Source: Deltaproteobacteria bacterium
Lineage (GTDB): Bacteria; Desulfobacterota; DSM-4660; Desulfatiglandales; HGW-15
NCBI GenBank assembly: GCA_030671095.1
Contig: DAOVAK010000135.1
Location: forward strand, 1-7,115
Direction of reading: 5' to 3'
DNA: 7,115 nt
Within the stretch, counting starts at the first letter, position 1, and each line of letters begins with the position of its first letter. A model generated the notes under the pieces. The model was not told the DNA's origin, did no database searches, and worked only from the letters and a program-made list of their open reading frames with translations. Made by a program: the position numbers and the translations under genes. Shown here in pieces: positions 1 to 5,948 of the stretch.

Positions 1-211
1 CACTCCCAAGGGTCTCATTGAGTCTTTCCTTAAAGCCGCCGGGGTATACATACTCTTCAAACTGGTGAAACATATAGACCGGAACATGGAGCCAGAAAAG
101 CCATACAGGGCTCCAATAAGATGAACCGGGATAAAACACCAATAAAGTAAGGATGAAAAAGGCTGAAACGATGCCCATTTTTGCCCAGTTCTTAAAAAGG
201 AATTCCTTCAT
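1..211 (-). CDS. HXXEE domain-containing membrane protein, N-terminal part (truncated by window edge)
   Basis: Reading left from an ATG at 211 gives 70 open codons with no stop before the window edge. The protein begins MKEFLFKNWAKMGIV, has one hydrophobic stretch at about residues 13-27 and a second aromatic-rich one at about 36-49, then HQFEEYVYPGGF at residues 49-60. The H-x-x-E-E signature (H49, E52, E53) followed by Y/PGGF is the hallmark of the HXXEE family (PF13787), small multi-pass membrane proteins of unknown function. A GAGG ribosome-binding site (219-222, complement) lies 7 bases upstream of the ATG and supports the start. The gene follows livM after 144 bp that are mostly the direct repeat, so it may be read from the same transcript or separately. 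It has no evident link to amino-acid transport. The family call rests on this motif alone, because most of the protein is outside the window. Confidence 0.75.
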   Translation of the reverse strand, partial: MKEFLFKNWAKMGIVSAFFILTLLVFYPGSSYWSPVWLFWLHVPVYMFHQFEEYVYPGGFKERLNETLGS

Positions 212-221
212 AAATTAACCT

Positions 222-373
222 CTGATAATTGTTTTCCTGGGCGACTGCCTTTCATTCTTGTAAACTTATATTTTTAAGGGCGTCCCTACTTTCCCATGCA
301 GAGATTGAGAAACTTAGAATCTTAAGCCCGTCCCTCTTTCACGAGGTTGTTCCACTTAAGTTATCTGTTCCCT
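222..373. repeat. Left copy of a ~150 bp near-identical direct repeat
   Basis: Bases 222-373 match 6955-7115 in the same orientation almost base for base. The differences are a 3-versus-2 base variation near 230-232, T/C at the base corresponding to 267 or so, a missing 10-bp tandem unit (present on the right at 7017-7036), and one base in a livM codon (ATA here, GTA on the right). The offset is 6732 before the 10-bp unit and 6742 after it. The repeat covers the last five codons and stop of livM and nearly the whole spacer to the HXXEE gene. Left of 222 the two copies stop matching. The right limit at 373 is set only by the window end at 7115, so homology may extend further into livM. Confidence 0.93.
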
Positions 374-1318
374 CTCTCCTCTTTTGAAAAACTCCATGAT
401 ACCATTGGGCATAAAAATAATGACGCCTATAAAGAGGCAGCCGTATATGATCCTCGCAAACTCAGCCCTAACAAAAGTTGATAGCCCCTCGTTTACAAGT
501 GTCAAAACCACAGCCCCAATAATAGGACCCAGCCATGTTCCGCCCCCACCGAATAAGGCCATCAATACGATGAGAATGGACATCATCACGTCAAAGACAA
601 TGTCCGTGTGGATGTAGGTGAGGTAATAGGCATACACGCCGCCGGCCATGCCGGGGAAAAAGGCGGATAAGGCAAAGGCTTGAATTTTTAGTTTTGGGGC
701 ATTGATAGCCATGGTTTGTGCGACCTCTTCGTCCTCTTTTATGGCCCGCAAGCCTGCCCCAAACTTGGAACGGCTGATCCAGATGCTCAATGTGATGGCG
801 AAAATCATAATGAACATCATCACTTCAAACAGGATAGCCCGGGTGACATGGATAGGCAGATCCATGGATTTTAACCACAGCCCCTCCGCCCCCCCTAAAA
901 AGTCCAGGTTCTTGATACCCAGATCTACCACAAAGACAAAACAAAATGTGATTACGGCAAAGTAAGGGCCCCTTAGCCTAAGGCATGGGTATCCCACAAT
1001 GACCGCGATCAAGGCAGCGATTCCTCCGGCTGGAATGGATGATAAAATGGTCCAGAGGGGAGAAAGGTTCAGCCCCTTCATCATCATTGCTGTGGCATAG
1101 GCGCCTAAGCCGAAGAAGGCCACGTGGCCGAATGAGAGGTACCCGGCATAGCCGCCGATAAGGTTCCATGAGGTAGCCAGCACAACATAAAGGAACACGG
1201 TAAAGAGTAAAGAAATAAAGTAGACCGGTGGACCCAGCCAGGGGAAAATGGCAAGCCCCAGCACAAGAATCAGCCACACAAAAGCGAAACGATGGGATTT
1301 GGTCTGATAGGGCACCAT
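356..1318 (-). CDS. livM: Branched-chain amino acid-type ABC transporter permease LivM
   Basis: This is one of two inner-membrane permeases of a HAAT/Liv importer, expected to pair with LivH to form the translocation path. The 320-residue protein is strongly hydrophobic, with about 8-9 predicted spans. It carries the LivM hallmarks: SWNLIGGYAGYLSFGHVAFFGLGAY (residues 50-74, core G59-Y60...G64-H65), RLRGPYFAVITF (114-125), the cytoplasmic ATPase-contact loop RAIKEDEEVAQTMAIN (191-206), and GGGGTWLGPIIGA (257-269). The ATG at 1318 is chosen because GAGGTG sits 5 bases upstream and the next in-frame start upstream would extend into livH. The gap to the livH stop is only 2 bp, which implies translational coupling. 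An upstream in-frame extension is open but has no family resemblance. The last five codons (REQIT) and stop lie inside the direct repeat and are nearly duplicated at 7098-7115. The true substrate is not determinable. Confidence 0.95.
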   Translation of the reverse strand: MVPYQTKSHRFAFVWLILVLGLAIFPWLGPPVYFISLLFTVFLYVVLATSWNLIGGYAGYLSFGHVAFFGLGAYATAMMMKGLNLSPLWTILSSIPAGGIAALIAVIVGYPCLRLRGPYFAVITFCFVFVVDLGIKNLDFLGGAEGLWLKSMDLPIHVTRAILFEVMMFIMIFAITLSIWISRSKFGAGLRAIKEDEEVAQTMAINAPKLKIQAFALSAFFPGMAGGVYAYYLTYIHTDIVFDVMMSILIVLMALFGGGGTWLGPIIGAVVLTLVNEGLSTFVRAEFARIIYGCLFIGVIIFMPNGIMEFFKRGEREQIT

Positions 1319-1320
1319 CT

Positions 1321-2196
1321 TCACACCTCGCCTTTGAATAACCCATGGGGCCTGATAATAAGGATGATCATGAGCAACCCGAAAGTCACGAGGTTCACCC
1401 ACTGGTAGGGTAAAAAGGCAAAGGACAGACCCGTGATCACACCGATGATCAGACCGGCAAGGGCGGTACCGATGACGTTGCCTACTCCCCCCACTATGAC
1501 TACCAGAAACAGATAGATCAGCCAGAGGTTGTGGGTGTGAGGTTCAAAAGCATATAGAAAGGCCATACCCACTCCACCTGCACCAGCTGAGGAAACAGCC
1601 AACCCAAAGGTAATCATACTGATGCGGTTGAGATTAATACCATAGAGTTGGGCCGCCTCAGACTGCTGCCAGGCAGCCCTAACAGCCTTTCCCGTATAGG
1701 TCTTTTTCAGGAAGAAATGAATAACCAGAACACCCACCGCCGACATGAGGAATCCGGCCAGTCTCGTATATTGAAAATAAAACGGGCCGAGAATCATGAC
1801 CTTGCTCGTATATGGGGTGGTCAAAAGCCTGGGATCAGGACTCCAGATGAGGAGCATCATATTTTCCAGGATGATGGCTATTCCAAAAGTCAGGATCATG
1901 GATGAAACAATGACCTCTTTCGCCTGAGTGATCGGTGAAATCAAAAAACGATAGATTATACAGGCGGCAAAAAAGAGCAGGGGAACCGATATGATCAGGG
2001 AGAGAATGGGGTCCAGTCCCCAGCATTGTAGAAGAGTGTAAGCAAGGAAGGCACCGATCAGCCCAAAGGCCGCATGGGATATATGAATGACCTTCATGAC
2101 ACCCCAGGTGAGGGAAAACCCCACCCCTAACAGGGCATAAACAGACCCCATCATGATGCCGCTTACCAGGGACTGGACAAGAAGAACAGTATTCAT
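1321..2196 (-). CDS. livH: Branched-chain amino acid-type ABC transporter permease LivH
   Basis: This is the second Liv-type inner-membrane permease, 291 residues, the usual LivH length. Family motifs in order: GVGFSLTWGVMKVIHISHAA (residues 25-44), the cytoplasmic ATPase-contact loop TGKAVRAAWQQSEAAQLYGI (168-187), FLVVIVGGVGNVIGTALAGL (230-249), and the C-terminal IIRPHGLFKGE (280-290). It is hydrophobic throughout, with about 8 likely spans. The ATG at 2196 is chosen because the protein then starts directly with the typical MNTVLLVQSLVSGIMMGSVY. A TTG two codons upstream is possible. Unusually, no purine-rich Shine-Dalgarno sequence is visible before either start, and the spacer is AT-rich instead. 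The gene sits 111 bp after the binding-protein gene, separated by a strong hairpin, and its stop is 2 bp from the livM start. Confidence 0.95.
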   Translation of the reverse strand: MNTVLLVQSLVSGIMMGSVYALLGVGFSLTWGVMKVIHISHAAFGLIGAFLAYTLLQCWGLDPILSLIISVPLLFFAACIIYRFLISPITQAKEVIVSSMILTFGIAIILENMMLLIWSPDPRLLTTPYTSKVMILGPFYFQYTRLAGFLMSAVGVLVIHFFLKKTYTGKAVRAAWQQSEAAQLYGINLNRISMITFGLAVSSAGAGGVGMAFLYAFEPHTHNLWLIYLFLVVIVGGVGNVIGTALAGLIIGVITGLSFAFLPYQWVNLVTFGLLMIILIIRPHGLFKGEV

Positions 2197-2272
2197 GACC
2201 AATAATTAAGGAATTTAGGCCGGGCTATCCTAGAACGGCATTACACTTTTTCTGTGCCGGAGGAAATCCTTT

Positions 2273-2299
2273 AGGGGTGAGAATGATCCTCTCACCCCT
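2273..2299 (-). promoter_or_regulatory. Intercistronic stem-loop between binding-protein gene and livH
   Basis: AGGGGTGAGA (2273-2282) and TCTCACCCCT (2290-2299) are perfect reverse complements, giving a 10-bp GC-rich stem with a 7-base loop. It begins 8 bases after the binding-protein stop codon. In the transcribed direction the stem is followed by AAAGGATTTCC, not by a T-run, so a standard intrinsic terminator is unlikely. Hairpins directly after a binding-protein gene are known, as in the malE-malF interval, to protect the upstream message from 3' decay and so give more binding protein than permease. I infer that role here. Partial termination cannot be excluded. Confidence 0.7.
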
Positions 2300-2307
2300 G
2301 TATGTCT

Positions 2308-3510
2308 TTATTTCCATGCCGGTTTCGGATAAACCGGCTCAGCAGTTCGAACCTCTTTAGGCCAGATCAACTCCACCTGACCATTAATGAGCTGGGTGAG
2401 GTAGTTGACGGGTGCAGGGAGTCCCCGTTCATCAAAGCTTAAGGGACCGGCAATGGTATGAAGGGTATGCGATTTGAGCCAATCACGGATCTTGTTCTGG
2501 TCAAGACTCTTAGCCCCTTCCACGCCCTGGGAGAGGGTTTGCATCCATGCATAGCCGAAGCCAAAATAGAGGGGGTATCCACCCATGTTGTATTTCTTCT
2601 TGACATAGGCATTCAACGTATCATTGCCGGGATACCCGAGCTTATAGTGAAGTACAGTACCTGAAAAGACGTAGTCTCCGTCCTTGCCCAGTTCCTTGAC
2701 CCAGGCTGGTATGATGGATCCCACCCCTTGAACGATCACCTTTGGGTTATAATTCAATGCCTTGGCCGCCCGGACTGTCATCACGCCGTCGGCAAAGAAC
2801 CCATTTGCGAAAAGGATGTCACAGTTCATCTGTTTTGCCTTGACAATGAGGGGGGTCGCATCGGGGAGGGGCAGGTTATACTTCTCATCAATGACTCGTT
2901 TTATACCCAGATCATTGGTCATGCGCAAAATGGAGTCGGTCAGAGCAGTACCGATAGGGTTGTTCATGGTGTAAATTGCCGCCCTTCCGGGACGCCGGTC
3001 AGCCGGTACGGTTTTGAGCCACTGATAGAACCCCTCATACCACCACTCGCCCATGAGAGGCGGGCCACCAAAAGAATAGGTATAGCCCTGCTGGAAGCTC
3101 TTCATATGTCCGCCCATGGAAACGTAAACATATTTATGCTGTTCAGCTACGGGCATGACCGCACGGGCCGCTGTGCCCGGATATCCGCCGAAAAGGAGGG
3201 CAACCTTATCCACGGTGATAGCCTTCTCCGCAAGGGTGACTGCCTTACCTGCGTTTGACTCATCGTCATAGATTTTGAAAACCACCTTGCGGCCCAGGAG
3301 CCCCCCTTTGGCATTGATCTCTTCAGCCCAGAACCTCATTCCCTTTTCGATCCACTTGGCAGTTTCAGCGAATTTTCCGGTTTGGGGCAGTGATCCACCA
3401 ATGACAATGGGTTTATCAGCGGCCAGGGTTGAACCCTGTTGACCAAAAAACAGAACCAATGACAGGGCTAAGGTCAAGAACAGAACTTTATTCAATAAAT
3501 TTCTACTCAT
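2308..3510 (-). CDS. Liv-type periplasmic substrate-binding protein (Peripla_BP_6 family)
   Basis: This is the extracytoplasmic solute receptor that delivers ligand to LivHM. The 400-residue precursor starts with a signal peptide: basic MSRNLLNK, a hydrophobic core at about residues 9-23, and a likely signal peptidase I site around STLAA/DKP (residues 27-34). There is no lipobox cysteine, which fits a soluble periplasmic protein of a Gram-negative cell. The mature protein opens with the family signature IVIGGSLPQTGKF (35-47), then GMRFWAEEINAKGGLLGRKV (57-76), YDDES (81-85) and LFGGYPGTAARAVMPVAE (106-123), which form lobe 1 of a type I periplasmic-binding fold. A second lobe and closing strand follow, to LINGQVELIWP. 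It resembles the branched-chain amino acid/amide receptor group, but the ligand cannot be assigned. Two ATGs (3516 and 3510) share one AGGAGG. The 3510 start has the better spacing (8 versus 2 bases). It lies between livF and livH, 46 bp after livF. Confidence 0.93.
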   Translation of the reverse strand: MSRNLLNKVLFLTLALSLVLFFGQQGSTLAADKPIVIGGSLPQTGKFAETAKWIEKGMRFWAEEINAKGGLLGRKVVFKIYDDESNAGKAVTLAEKAITVDKVALLFGGYPGTAARAVMPVAEQHKYVYVSMGGHMKSFQQGYTYSFGGPPLMGEWWYEGFYQWLKTVPADRRPGRAAIYTMNNPIGTALTDSILRMTNDLGIKRVIDEKYNLPLPDATPLIVKAKQMNCDILFANGFFADGVMTVRAAKALNYNPKVIVQGVGSIIPAWVKELGKDGDYVFSGTVLHYKLGYPGNDTLNAYVKKKYNMGGYPLYFGFGYAWMQTLSQGVEGAKSLDQNKIRDWLKSHTLHTIAGPLSFDERGLPAPVNYLTQLINGQVELIWPKEVRTAEPVYPKPAWK

Positions 3511-3518
3511 CTTCATAC

Positions 3519-3524
3519 CCTCCT
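3519..3524 (-). promoter_or_regulatory. Strong ribosome-binding site of the binding-protein gene
   Basis: A perfect AGGAGG (complement of CCTCCT) precedes two in-frame ATGs two codons apart. It ends 2 bases before the ATG at 3516 and 8 bases before the ATG at 3510, so spacing favours the downstream start. It is the strongest Shine-Dalgarno sequence in the operon, and the A-rich, probably unstructured sequence before it fits high expression of a binding protein. Confidence 0.8.
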
Positions 3525-3556
3525 TTTTATTGTTTTTTTGTTGCCTGATTGAATAC

Positions 3557-4261
3557 CTACAGGCCCAAATAGGATTCCTTAATCCGGGGATCTTCCAAGA
3601 GTTCTTTGGCAGGTCCGTAAAGGATAACCTTGCCGTTTTCCAAAACATACGCGTACCTTGCAATGGAAAGGGTATGCAGGACCTCCTGTGAAACAAGAAG
3701 AATACTGATTCCGCGCCGGTTCAAATCCTCGATAACACCAAAAATTTCAGCAGCAGCGATCGGAGCCAGGCCTAACGAAGGCTCATCCAGCATTAGCAAT
3801 TTGGGCCTTGCCATAATGGCACGGGCCACAGCCACCATCTGCTGCTCACCACCAGATAAGCTTCCGGCCATCTGTCGCCTTCGTTCGCCCAGACGAGGAA
3901 AAGTCTCGAAGACCACTTGACGGCTTTCCTTCGCGTGGGACCGGGCCGCCGGTAGAAAGGCCCCAATTTCCAGGTTTTCCTCTACGGTCATCTGGGCGAA
4001 GAGTTTTCTTCCCTCCGGGACTTGAATGATTCCGTCTCGGCAAATGTGATCCGGGGTCAGGCCTAAGATGGAGGTTCCTTGCCAGGAGATTTGGCCTTTT
4101 AAAGAGGATATCAGGCCGGAGATGGCATTTAAGAGGGTCGTTTTCCCTGCCCCATTAGAACCGATGAGAGCCACCAGACCTCCTTCCTCTACCTCTAAGG
4201 AGACATCCCGAAGGGCCCTCAATTCCTGGTAGAGAACTACGAGGTGCTTAACGCTTAGCAT
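3557..4261 (-). CDS. livF: Liv-type ABC transporter ATP-binding protein LivF
   Basis: This cytoplasmic ATPase subunit is expected to pair with LivG and power the LivHM permease. It has 234 residues, the normal LivF length. Motifs: Walker A GSNGAGKTT (34-42), Q-loop IIQVPEGRKLF (78-88, the LivF-type VPEGR), canonical signature LSGGEQQ (135-141), Walker B LLMLDEPSLGLAP (155-167), and C-terminal YAYVLENGKV followed by the LivF ending ESYLGL. In the switch region the family commonly has LLVEQN; here it is LLVSQE, keeping the Q (residue 192) but with S in place of E. The ATG at 4261 gives the family start MLSVKHLVVLY. A TTG eight codons upstream would add residues without family support. The gene overlaps the end of livG by 14 bp, so translation is probably coupled, and it has only a weak GGGGGCGG-like ribosome site. 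Confidence 0.95.
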   Translation of the reverse strand: MLSVKHLVVLYQELRALRDVSLEVEEGGLVALIGSNGAGKTTLLNAISGLISSLKGQISWQGTSILGLTPDHICRDGIIQVPEGRKLFAQMTVEENLEIGAFLPAARSHAKESRQVVFETFPRLGERRRQMAGSLSGGEQQMVAVARAIMARPKLLMLDEPSLGLAPIAAAEIFGVIEDLNRRGISILLVSQEVLHTLSIARYAYVLENGKVILYGPAKELLEDPRIKESYLGL

Positions 4262-4979
4262 AGGCCGCCCCCAGGTAAGCCTCAATCACATCAGGCTTAT
4301 TTGCCACTTCTTCGGGATCGCCGTCGGCGATCTTGACCCCGTTATGCAGTGCAATGACGCGCGTGCAGGTGCCCATGATGGCCTTCATGACATGCTCGAT
4401 CATAAACACTGTTACACCGTAACTGTCCCTGATCCGGAAAGTCAAATCAATAGCACCTTCTATCTCCTTACTGTTCAAGCCGGCGAAGACCTCATCCAGC
4501 AGAATGATTTCAGGTTTGCCCGCCAGGGCCCGGGCCACCTCCAGACGCTTCCGATCTTCCAGGGCCAACTGCCCGGGAAGAAGATGCGCCTTGTTGGCAA
4601 GGCCCGTAAATTCAAGGATTTGGGTTGCCCGTTTCCAGGCCGGTCCAGCCCTATCAATGCCTTCTCTTCCGTACAGCACGGCAATCGCCACGTTATGGAC
4701 CAGGCTGAGGTCCATCAGCGGTCTTACGATCTGAAAGGTCCGGCCGATGCCCAGACTCGCAATCCTATATGGAGGCAGGCCGCTTATGGGCCTCTTCTCA
4801 AAGGTAATAAGCCCTGAATCCGGCTTATGAAGACCTGAGACAACATTGAAAAGTGTGGTCTTTCCAGATCCATTGGGACCGATGAGGCCCACAATCTCGC
4901 CTCTCCGGACCTCGAAATCCACCTGGGAAAGGGCCGTGAGTCCTCCAAATCGTTTGCTGATTTTAATTCCCTTGAGCAT
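4248..4979 (-). CDS. livG: Liv-type ABC transporter ATP-binding protein LivG
   Basis: This is the second cytoplasmic ATPase of the importer, 243 residues. Motifs: Walker A GPNGSGKTT (34-42), Q-loop GIGRTFQIVRPL (77-88, Q83, the LivG-type GIGRTFQ), Walker B EIILLDEVFAGLN (157-169), H-switch FMIEHVMKAIM (192-202, H196), and the LivG tail GDPEEVANKPDVIEAYLGA (220-238). The signature loop is atypical: where LSxGQ-type sequence is expected it reads LALEDRKRLEVARAL (138-152), lacking the usual glycines. Related LivG-like proteins with LxLxDRKRLE exist to my recollection, and LivF has an intact LSGGE, so one of the two composite ATP sites may be degenerate. The start is ATG at 4979 with GAGG very close upstream. 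The gene lies 114 bp after the hydrolase gene and overlaps livF by 14 bp. Confidence 0.95.
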   Translation of the reverse strand: MLKGIKISKRFGGLTALSQVDFEVRRGEIVGLIGPNGSGKTTLFNVVSGLHKPDSGLITFEKRPISGLPPYRIASLGIGRTFQIVRPLMDLSLVHNVAIAVLYGREGIDRAGPAWKRATQILEFTGLANKAHLLPGQLALEDRKRLEVARALAGKPEIILLDEVFAGLNSKEIEGAIDLTFRIRDSYGVTVFMIEHVMKAIMGTCTRVIALHNGVKIADGDPEEVANKPDVIEAYLGAAYAKR

Positions 4980-5016
4980 GCCTCATTACCCTGGAAAGGC
5001 GTCTAAAATTCTGGAC

Positions 5017-5050
5017 CGGAAAAGCCAAAAACTCTCGAAGGCTGATTCCG
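5017..5050 (-). promoter_or_regulatory. Possible stem-loop between hydrolase gene and livG
   Basis: In the 114-bp gap, CGGAA (5017-5021) pairs with TTCCG (5046-5050) and AGCC (5023-5026) pairs with GGCT (5040-5043). This gives a 9-bp stem with a small internal loop and a 13-base apical loop. No T-run follows directly in the transcribed direction. It could moderate read-through or message stability between the enzyme and transporter genes. A smaller inverted repeat, CAGGG/CCCTG (5069-5073/5082-5086), lies just after the hydrolase stop. Both are modest and could be chance. Confidence 0.3.
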
Positions 5051-5093
5051 AAAAATAGAAGGGCTATTCAGGGATGATAAACCCTGCCTAAAA

Positions 5094-5867
5094 TCAATTT
5101 GCCTCAATAATAGCCACAGCACGACACCAGCCCGCACTACCGCCTGAAAGTTTTACCGGAAAGCAGGCGACCTTAAACCCGAAGGGCGTCGGCAGTTTAT
5201 CCAGATTGGCTAGTTTTTCCATATGGCAGTATTCCCGCTCTATCCCGGCAAGGTGGGCCTCCCAGAGGATCCGTCTGTCCCCCTTTCGCGCAAACTCCTG
5301 TTTAATTGCCCAAAAAGGCCGATCCCAACCCCATGCATCAATCCCCATCACCCGTATCCCTTTATCCACTAGCCAAAGGGTGGACTTCCGTCCCATACCG
5401 CAGCCGGCATTAAAGTATTCGGCCTTGCCCCATAGTTGGTCCGCACCGGTCATAATCAGGACAATATCCCTGGGTTTTAAATCATAGTCGATGCGATTCA
5501 GTTCCTTTTTAAGGTCCTCCACTGTGATCAACGCCCCCCTTGGTTTGTTCCGGAAATCGAGGACCACCCCGTCGCCGAAACACCATTCGAGGGGGATTTG
5601 ATCGATAGTTTTGGCCGGTTTTCCCTCACTTTTTGGAGAATAGTGCCATGGAGCATCAAGATGGGTGCCAGAATGAGCGATCAATTCCACCCGGTCATTG
5701 GCATAGCCAAGGCCATCCTTGAGATCATCAACCGCACAGCCGAAAAACTTAGCGAGCCCTGGGGCCGTTTCCTGATGACTCTCATGAACCACTTTGAGGG
5801 AAAGGGCCTCGCTTGGACTCTCCTCCGTGGGTACGCTCAGATCAATGATATTTATCTTACCGTTCAC
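5094..5867 (-). CDS. Cyclase-family (KynB-like) metal-dependent hydrolase
   Basis: This is a probable cytoplasmic metallohydrolase of the cyclase/kynurenine formamidase/isatin hydrolase superfamily (PF04199), which cleaves amide or cyclic amide/ester bonds. It has 257 residues and no signal peptide. The diagnostic motif HSGTHLDAPWHY (65-76) supplies the metal-binding H65, H69 and D71 and the proposed base H75 by analogy with KynB. H205 and E217 keep the 12-residue spacing of the later KynB pair H160/E172. Other family segments are VMGIDAWGWDRP (173-184), NLDKLP (221-226) and the C-terminal GGSAGWCRAVAI (242-253). It is longer than bacterial KynB (about 210 residues), with extra sequence at 77-98 and 180-203, so it is not assigned as kynurenine formamidase. 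It starts with GTG at 5867, with GGGAG 9 bases upstream, and the protein then opens with the typical INIIDLSVP. It follows the BKACE gene by 81 bp. Confidence 0.88.
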   Translation of the reverse strand: MNGKINIIDLSVPTEESPSEALSLKVVHESHQETAPGLAKFFGCAVDDLKDGLGYANDRVELIAHSGTHLDAPWHYSPKSEGKPAKTIDQIPLEWCFGDGVVLDFRNKPRGALITVEDLKKELNRIDYDLKPRDIVLIMTGADQLWGKAEYFNAGCGMGRKSTLWLVDKGIRVMGIDAWGWDRPFWAIKQEFARKGDRRILWEAHLAGIEREYCHMEKLANLDKLPTPFGFKVACFPVKLSGGSAGWCRAVAIIEAN

Positions 5868-5948
5868 GCTATAATACTCCCATTTTTGAGAAGAAATACT
5901 GTTGAATAGGATAAAATCCCTGACTATTCTCTCAGGCTCGAGACTGTT

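Noticed and set aside
277..346. Intrinsic terminator after livM
   Set aside because: Only 4-bp stems are present (AGGG/CCCT at 277-287 and CCTC/GAGG at 333-346), with no T-run following in the transcribed direction.
222..373. Transposon ends or IS element for the flanking repeats
   Set aside because: The repeats are direct, include coding sequence of livM, and there is no transposase or integrase gene and no terminal inverted repeats. Duplication fits better.
978..1346. 122-codon minus-strand frame overlapping livM and the end of livH
   Set aside because: It is in a different frame from the strongly supported permeases, is rich in C/S/R, and lacks family motifs.
1319..1402. N-terminal extension of livM by 28 codons
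   Set aside because: It would overlap livH by over 80 bases and add a non-hydrophobic segment unlike LivM. The ATG at 1318 has a well-placed GAGGTG.
2728..3258. 176-codon open frame on the plus strand
   Set aside because: It lies wholly antisense to the clear binding-protein gene, its translation has no recognisable family features, and there is no ribosome site or operon partner on that strand.
3511..3696. N-terminal extension of the binding protein by about 62 codons
   Set aside because: It would run back into livF and bury the signal peptide. AGGAGG marks the start at 3510/3516.
4344..4817. 157-codon plus-strand open frame
   Set aside because: It is antisense to livG, which has a full set of ABC ATPase motifs. 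The frame is a by-product of that gene's codon use.
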